This document shows positions 14,101-16,190 of a stretch of 16,190 nucleotides of DNA, in pieces; the stretch's first letter is position 1, and every line of letters begins with the position of its first letter. The position numbers and the translations under genes were made by a program. The stretch comes from CAYNQN01 sp964530525. GTDB taxonomy: Bacteria > Actinomycetota > Acidimicrobiia > Acidimicrobiales > Acidimicrobilacustridaceae. The stretch spans positions 1 to 16,190 of the forward strand of contig CAZHBH010000050.1 of the NCBI GenBank assembly GCA_964530525.1, in the 5' to 3' direction. Below the pieces are notes generated by a model. That model was given only the letters and a program-made list of their open reading frames with translations, searched no databases and was not told where the DNA came from.

Positions 14101-16190
14101 ACCAAGCCTCATCGGCTTCAATCTCGCCGCCGTGAGCAACCAGGGCTTCGCGCCTTCGGAGACCACGTTCAGCTTCGAAGTGGTCGAGCCAGGCCGTGCT
14201 GACGCTCCCCTCGCAACTTCTTCGCAGGTGGTCTCGGTGAGCCAGGTTGCCAGCTCCCAGAACCAGCCGAGCGCGCCCATTCCGCAGGGGACTCGCTGGG
14301 GATCGGTTCGCGGCTACGTGACCATGGGCGCCACTGGTTCTACGAACCTAGGAAACGGCATGCGCTTCACCGCCTACAACACGCAGAATGGTGACGCGAC
14401 GTTCCTGGGTTCAGCGCAGCCGAGCACGGGCACCAACGCGGCCTCTGGGATCGGGCGGGCTCTCATCCAGGGAACCAATGCCACAAGCGGCGTCAGCATC
14501 GAAACGGCAAGCCTTCCAGCGGGCGTTTATGACGTGGTTGGGGAGTTTCTCCCCAACGCGGAATCGGCCTGGCTGCCGTCGACGTCGCCGCCGTTCCAGG
14601 TCCACGTCGTGGCCCCGGGCGACCAGTTGGGGACGTTCCTCGACCTGACGGTGTCGCCATCGAGTCCGTCGATCCCCGGCGCCGCCGTGATGCTCGAGGC
14701 TCGTGTCGAACCCGCTGGTCTCGGCGCAGGGACCGTGGAGTTCTTCAACGGCGACGAGTCGTTGGGCTCGGCACCTACGGGTGGTGATGTGGCGTCTCTC
14801 ATGGTCTTCGACCTCGAAGAGGGCGTCCACCAGCTCAGCGCTGCGTTCACGCCGGCGAACCCGGCCACGGTCACGGGCTCTACCTCGGCAACAGTCGAGC
14901 ACGAGGTGGGCTGGGCCGAGGTCGAGACCACGACCTCGCTCACGGTCGACCCCGAAGAGGCCTACGAGGGCGACGACGTCACCTTCACCGCCACGGTCGA
15001 CATCGTCGGTGAGGGCTCCGAGCTCGTAGAGCTGGAGGGTTTGGTGGTGTTCGCCGCCGACGGAGAGATCGGTGAGGTCGACCTCGTCGAGGGAGTCGCC
15101 ACCTTGACGGTCGACGACCTACCCGTCGGCACTCACGAGGTCATTGCCACCTTCGTGCCAGATGATCCCAACCAGTACGGCGAGTCCACATCGAGCCCTG
15201 TCACGGTGATCATCGACGAGGCGCCCGTCGGGCCCATCGAGACCGGCACCACGCTGGAGATCTCACCAGCAGGTGAAGCTCCCATCGGATCGGGCGTGAT
15301 GCTCACGGCGACGATCACGCCGTCCAACGCCGCGGGAACGGTCAGCTTCTGGGATGGCGAAGATGTCATCGCAGGGCCTGTGCCCGTGACTGGTGGATCG
15401 GCCGAAGTGGTCGTCAACGACTTCGCCATCGGAACCCACAGTCTGGCTGCGGCCTTCACGCCAGATGACGAAGAGGCCTTCACCGGCTCAGCGAGCCCGG
15501 CGCAGGACTACACCATCGGAGGCCCATCGGGCCCACCGGTGCTGGCCTGCCAGGGTGCCGATGAGTTCTCGGTTGGCATCATGACCGGCATCGTGGCTCC
15601 GCCCGATGGGATCTTGTACCTCGAGACCCCAGTGGCGGCCACGGTTCCCGAGGAGCTGGCCTCTGGTGGAAGCGGCGATGTCAGCTTCACCTGGACGGCG
15701 ACGCTGCCCGAGAACCTGGCCAACATCGCGATCGCCGCTGAGGCACCGGAGATCTACCTGGAGGACATGACCCTGGCCATGGAGGCCTCGGGTGGGTCGT
15801 CGCAGACCTGGGACTTCCCCTCCGAGTACACCATGACCGACCCCGCAGCTCCGATCGTGCTGGAGACCAGCGGAACGGTGACGGTCTCGGAGCAAGCCGA
15901 CGTCCTCTACAGCCTGCGCTCCCCGCTCGAGCTCACGATCCGCGTGCCTCCGACGCCGCTGGTGCTCAGCGAGGTGGTCGTGAAGCTGTCCTGTGAGGTT
16001 CAGAACGCTGCTCAGGCCATCACGACAGTGGAGGGCGGCACGACTGCCCCAGACGCTCCGACCGGTGTCACCGCTGAGGCTGGGCCCCTCATGGCGCATG
16101 TCAGCTGGACCCCGCCTGCCGACGACGGTGGTTCTCCCATCACGGGCTACGTCGTCACGGCTTCCCCAGGGGGCAAGACCACCCACACCT
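11024..16190 (+). CDS. Giant secreted surface protein with Ig-like repeats (cut by right edge)
   Basis: Open from ATG 11024 to the edge: 1,722 codons with no stop and no end in sight. Probably an adhesin-like or structural cell-envelope protein; this is inferred from architecture, not from a named family. Order of parts: Sec signal peptide (1-49); non-Ig N-terminal segment with Cys68 and Cys238; Ig-like units 1-2 (about 260-488); a segment with Cys614 and Cys651; Ig-like units 3-9 (about 690-1504); a segment with Cys1509 and Cys1657; and the start of a fibronectin III domain from about 1675. Units 7-9 are closest to the bacterial Ig-like (group 3) pattern, e.g. LTVSPSSPSIPGAAVMLEA and GTHSLAAAFTPDD. 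There is no enzyme motif. No lysine occurs from residue 965 to 1653. An anchor or sorting signal, if any, lies beyond the window. AGGGGGG precedes ATG 11024; ATG 11030 is an alternative. Confidence 0.92.
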   Translation, partial: MRMSLLGTARGTSASARTKRWRAATVALLVLAMVGSLLALAVPPPSAGAQDFPPPAGETTNINWPTDCLGGALGILHPEKNTMGFAVTAPANVEPGEQFTVRLAHEGSAFPFEVFDPQHVVLTNLQNITLGFNLPTNASVDNLALVPDTSMGLTGNVAVAIDSSFTPARMVLSVQTVPKNPIGPNQETPFRFPAIDITMTATGGEGARIVNRVAGTDYDTAGYQFQSVTNLAIATVRCWNEFGGQSPAMTDIVVGSGSTVLPTVTTLDVTPGVVMGGGEITLRSEVSTPSGVQAAGGAVRFDRNGTPFGFAEVSDEGVAILTAPINTLGTNTFVATYLGSPLGFEGSVSGSKSVLVTNPASRLPVRVALTSTFESPALDAGLFNSTSVTFRATVSRIPTVANSASPTGVVNFYGLDGQLGASVPLTADTTTSGTSTATGSVQIKAGSGAGAVQGGVMVRAEYVGDSNYFPATGARPVTQAIQGSAPDDLSTPNVPRAAIGSMTFNDLEADLPTGTVAYANNNNPAVGAYMLGPWPTIDSIGTLGLTGSFGVPGPTTFTGPGGRTATGWVAQAWGPITGTVTPAGAATLTGNFGFAITSTTGVGGGGTFNYASSCLVGPFPVTLTGSRAVNGGPIEFDAQPFTIPPPAPGSCLNDQGISQASAIAGLIAGSDTSFEFEVTLPPAAGNQAAPGSAAFLVSSEPATEVITGRAFSMTATMGGTGVPPNYSWGGVEFLVDGEVLGTGSLGSNSSVATLNVSSANTLSVGSHEVRTRYVANDRAAREFRPGPLGPPSTLTILPPTPKMAPTLTLSVPETAQAGELVNIDVQISPAPQDIAGPAPLTGAISIIDETWTKDLRTQNIRIGAVPGGGTVSTSAGTVNVTSKPDGLYTVQTALAPGMRELRAVFTPQSPNDWFWGDATSDLHDHEVLGFPVPTSIRVVGDSTWGTGKIGQGSELFAQVEIDPKAIVSPSAGFMPSAYVYWPSLDRLVGGTFDSSGQAWVRLDPSAESSVIGHHEVPVYFVPDIIQPSLIGFNLAAVSNQGFAPSETTFSFEVVEPGRADAPLATSSQVVSVSQVASSQNQPSAPIPQGTRWGSVRGYVTMGATGSTNLGNGMRFTAYNTQNGDATFLGSAQPSTGTNAASGIGRALIQGTNATSGVSIETASLPAGVYDVVGEFLPNAESAWLPSTSPPFQVHVVAPGDQLGTFLDLTVSPSSPSIPGAAVMLEARVEPAGLGAGTVEFFNGDESLGSAPTGGDVASLMVFDLEEGVHQLSAAFTPANPATVTGSTSATVEHEVGWAEVETTTSLTVDPEEAYEGDDVTFTATVDIVGEGSELVELEGLVVFAADGEIGEVDLVEGVATLTVDDLPVGTHEVIATFVPDDPNQYGESTSSPVTVIIDEAPVGPIETGTTLEISPAGEAPIGSGVMLTATITPSNAAGTVSFWDGEDVIAGPVPVTGGSAEVVVNDFAIGTHSLAAAFTPDDEEAFTGSASPAQDYTIGGPSGPPVLACQGADEFSVGIMTGIVAPPDGILYLETPVAATVPEELASGGSGDVSFTWTATLPENLANIAIAAEAPEIYLEDMTLAMEASGGSSQTWDFPSEYTMTDPAAPIVLETSGTVTVSEQADVLYSLRSPLELTIRVPPTPLVLSEVVVKLSCEVQNAAQAITTVEGGTTAPDAPTGVTAEAGPLMAHVSWTPPADDGGSPITGYVVTASPGGKTTHT
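11171..11780 (+). other. N-terminal non-Ig segment holding Cys68 and Cys238
   Basis: About 200 residues rich in beta-forming sequence, with a cysteine near each end (NWPTDC and TVRCWNEFG). It lacks the Ig-unit ending. Its layout resembles the segment at 15538-16010: a Cys, then a Pro/Glu-rich strand, then an N-L-x-N-I stretch (NLQNITLGFN here, NLANIAIAAE there), then a closing Cys. No family can be named with confidence. Confidence 0.5.
11801..15534 (+). repeat. Nine diverged Ig-like units
   Basis: Approximate units: 11801-12110, 12111-12485, 13090-13410, 13430-13810, 13815-14190, 14260-14615, 14618-14910, 14915-15232 and 15235-15534. Most end in a version of G-[TSV]-H-x-[VL]-x-x-x-[FY]-x-P: GSHEVRTRYV in unit 3, GHHEVPVYFVP in 5, GVYDVVGEFLP in 6, GVHQLSAAFTP in 7, GTHEVIATFVP in 8 and GTHSLAAAFTP in 9. 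Units 1, 2 and 4 have weaker forms (GTNTFVATYL, GGVMVRAEYVGDSNY, GMRELRAVFTP). A non-Ig segment (12490-12985) interrupts the series after unit 2. DNA-level identity between units is low, so these are old repeats. Confidence 0.75.
12490..12985 (+). other. Middle non-Ig segment holding Cys614 and Cys651
   Basis: About 165 residues, rich in Gly, Thr and aromatic residues (FTGPGGRTATGWVAQAWGP, TGNFGFAITSTTGVGGGG). Two cysteines close together (ASSCLVGPF and APGSCLND) could form a disulfide loop. It separates Ig-like units 2 and 3. No family is recognised. Confidence 0.45.
15538..16010 (+). other. C-terminal non-Ig segment holding Cys1509 and Cys1657
   Basis: About 158 residues that begin with LACQGADEFSVG and end with VVVKLSCEVQ. 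It is strongly acidic, with a Lys only next to the second Cys. The spacing of its Cys pair (148) is near that of the N-terminal segment (170), and both contain a similar N-L-x-N-I stretch. They may be diverged copies of one domain. Confidence 0.45.
16046..16190 (+). other. Start of a fibronectin type III domain (cut by edge)
   Basis: APDAPTGVTAEAG, then AHVSWTPPADDGGSPITGYVV and TASPGG, is the classic first half of a fibronectin III domain (P..P..v......v.v.W..P.ddGGspItgY.v). More such domains may follow outside the window. Confidence 0.88.

Noticed and set aside
12134..14101. A 655-codon open frame on the minus strand opposite the surface gene
   Set aside because: It is the mirror of a high-GC coding frame. 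Its product is Arg/Gly/Asp-rich with no domain, while the plus frame has a signal peptide and Ig-like units.

Overview
The window is high-GC DNA with dense genes on both strands. Its gene content points to an actinobacterium, and I infer Acidimicrobiia or a close relative. The reasons are a ValS of the actinobacterial type, a flavin/F420-type split-barrel oxidoreductase, a DUF2510-DUF4328 membrane protein, and several genes that look leaderless. No mobile element, CRISPR array, tRNA or rRNA was recognised.

Layout. 1-1571 (minus): N-terminal two-thirds or so of valyl-tRNA synthetase, running off the left edge. 1678-3081 (plus): MFS exporter, divergent from valS. 3163-4512 (plus): cysteinyl-tRNA synthetase. 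4616-5848 (plus): acyl-CoA dehydrogenase. 5926-6369 (minus): small conserved hypothetical protein. 6558-7070 (plus): pyridoxamine-phosphate-oxidase-like flavoprotein. 7092-7961 (minus): DUF2510-DUF4328 membrane protein, convergent with the previous gene. 8053-9474 (minus): DHA2-type drug exporter. 9475-9919: a 445-base gap with two perfect inverted repeats and an AT-rich promoter. 9920-10831 (plus): LysR-type regulator, divergent from the exporter. 11024 to the right edge (plus): a very large secreted surface protein, at least 1,722 residues and incomplete, with a signal peptide, nine Ig-like units, three non-Ig segments each holding a cysteine pair, and the start of a fibronectin type III domain.

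How the genes relate. The left half (valS, MFS, cysS, acyl-CoA dehydrogenase, flavoprotein) is a row of separately promoted housekeeping or metabolic genes rather than one operon. In at least five cases a TANNNT hexamer sits 6-7 bases before a GTG or ATG, the usual picture of a leaderless actinobacterial transcript. The LysR/DHA2 pair looks like a regulator divergent from the exporter it may control, with candidate operators between them. The DUF4328 gene lies 91-92 bases behind the exporter on the same strand and could be read with it.

The surface protein is the least ordinary element. It has a 689-residue stretch with no lysine, and only six cysteines, all in pairs in its non-Ig segments. 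I see no clear new defence, mobile or biosynthetic system here. The points worth a second look are the architecture of the surface protein, the leaderless start signature, the paired inverted repeats and the shortened LysR effector domain.
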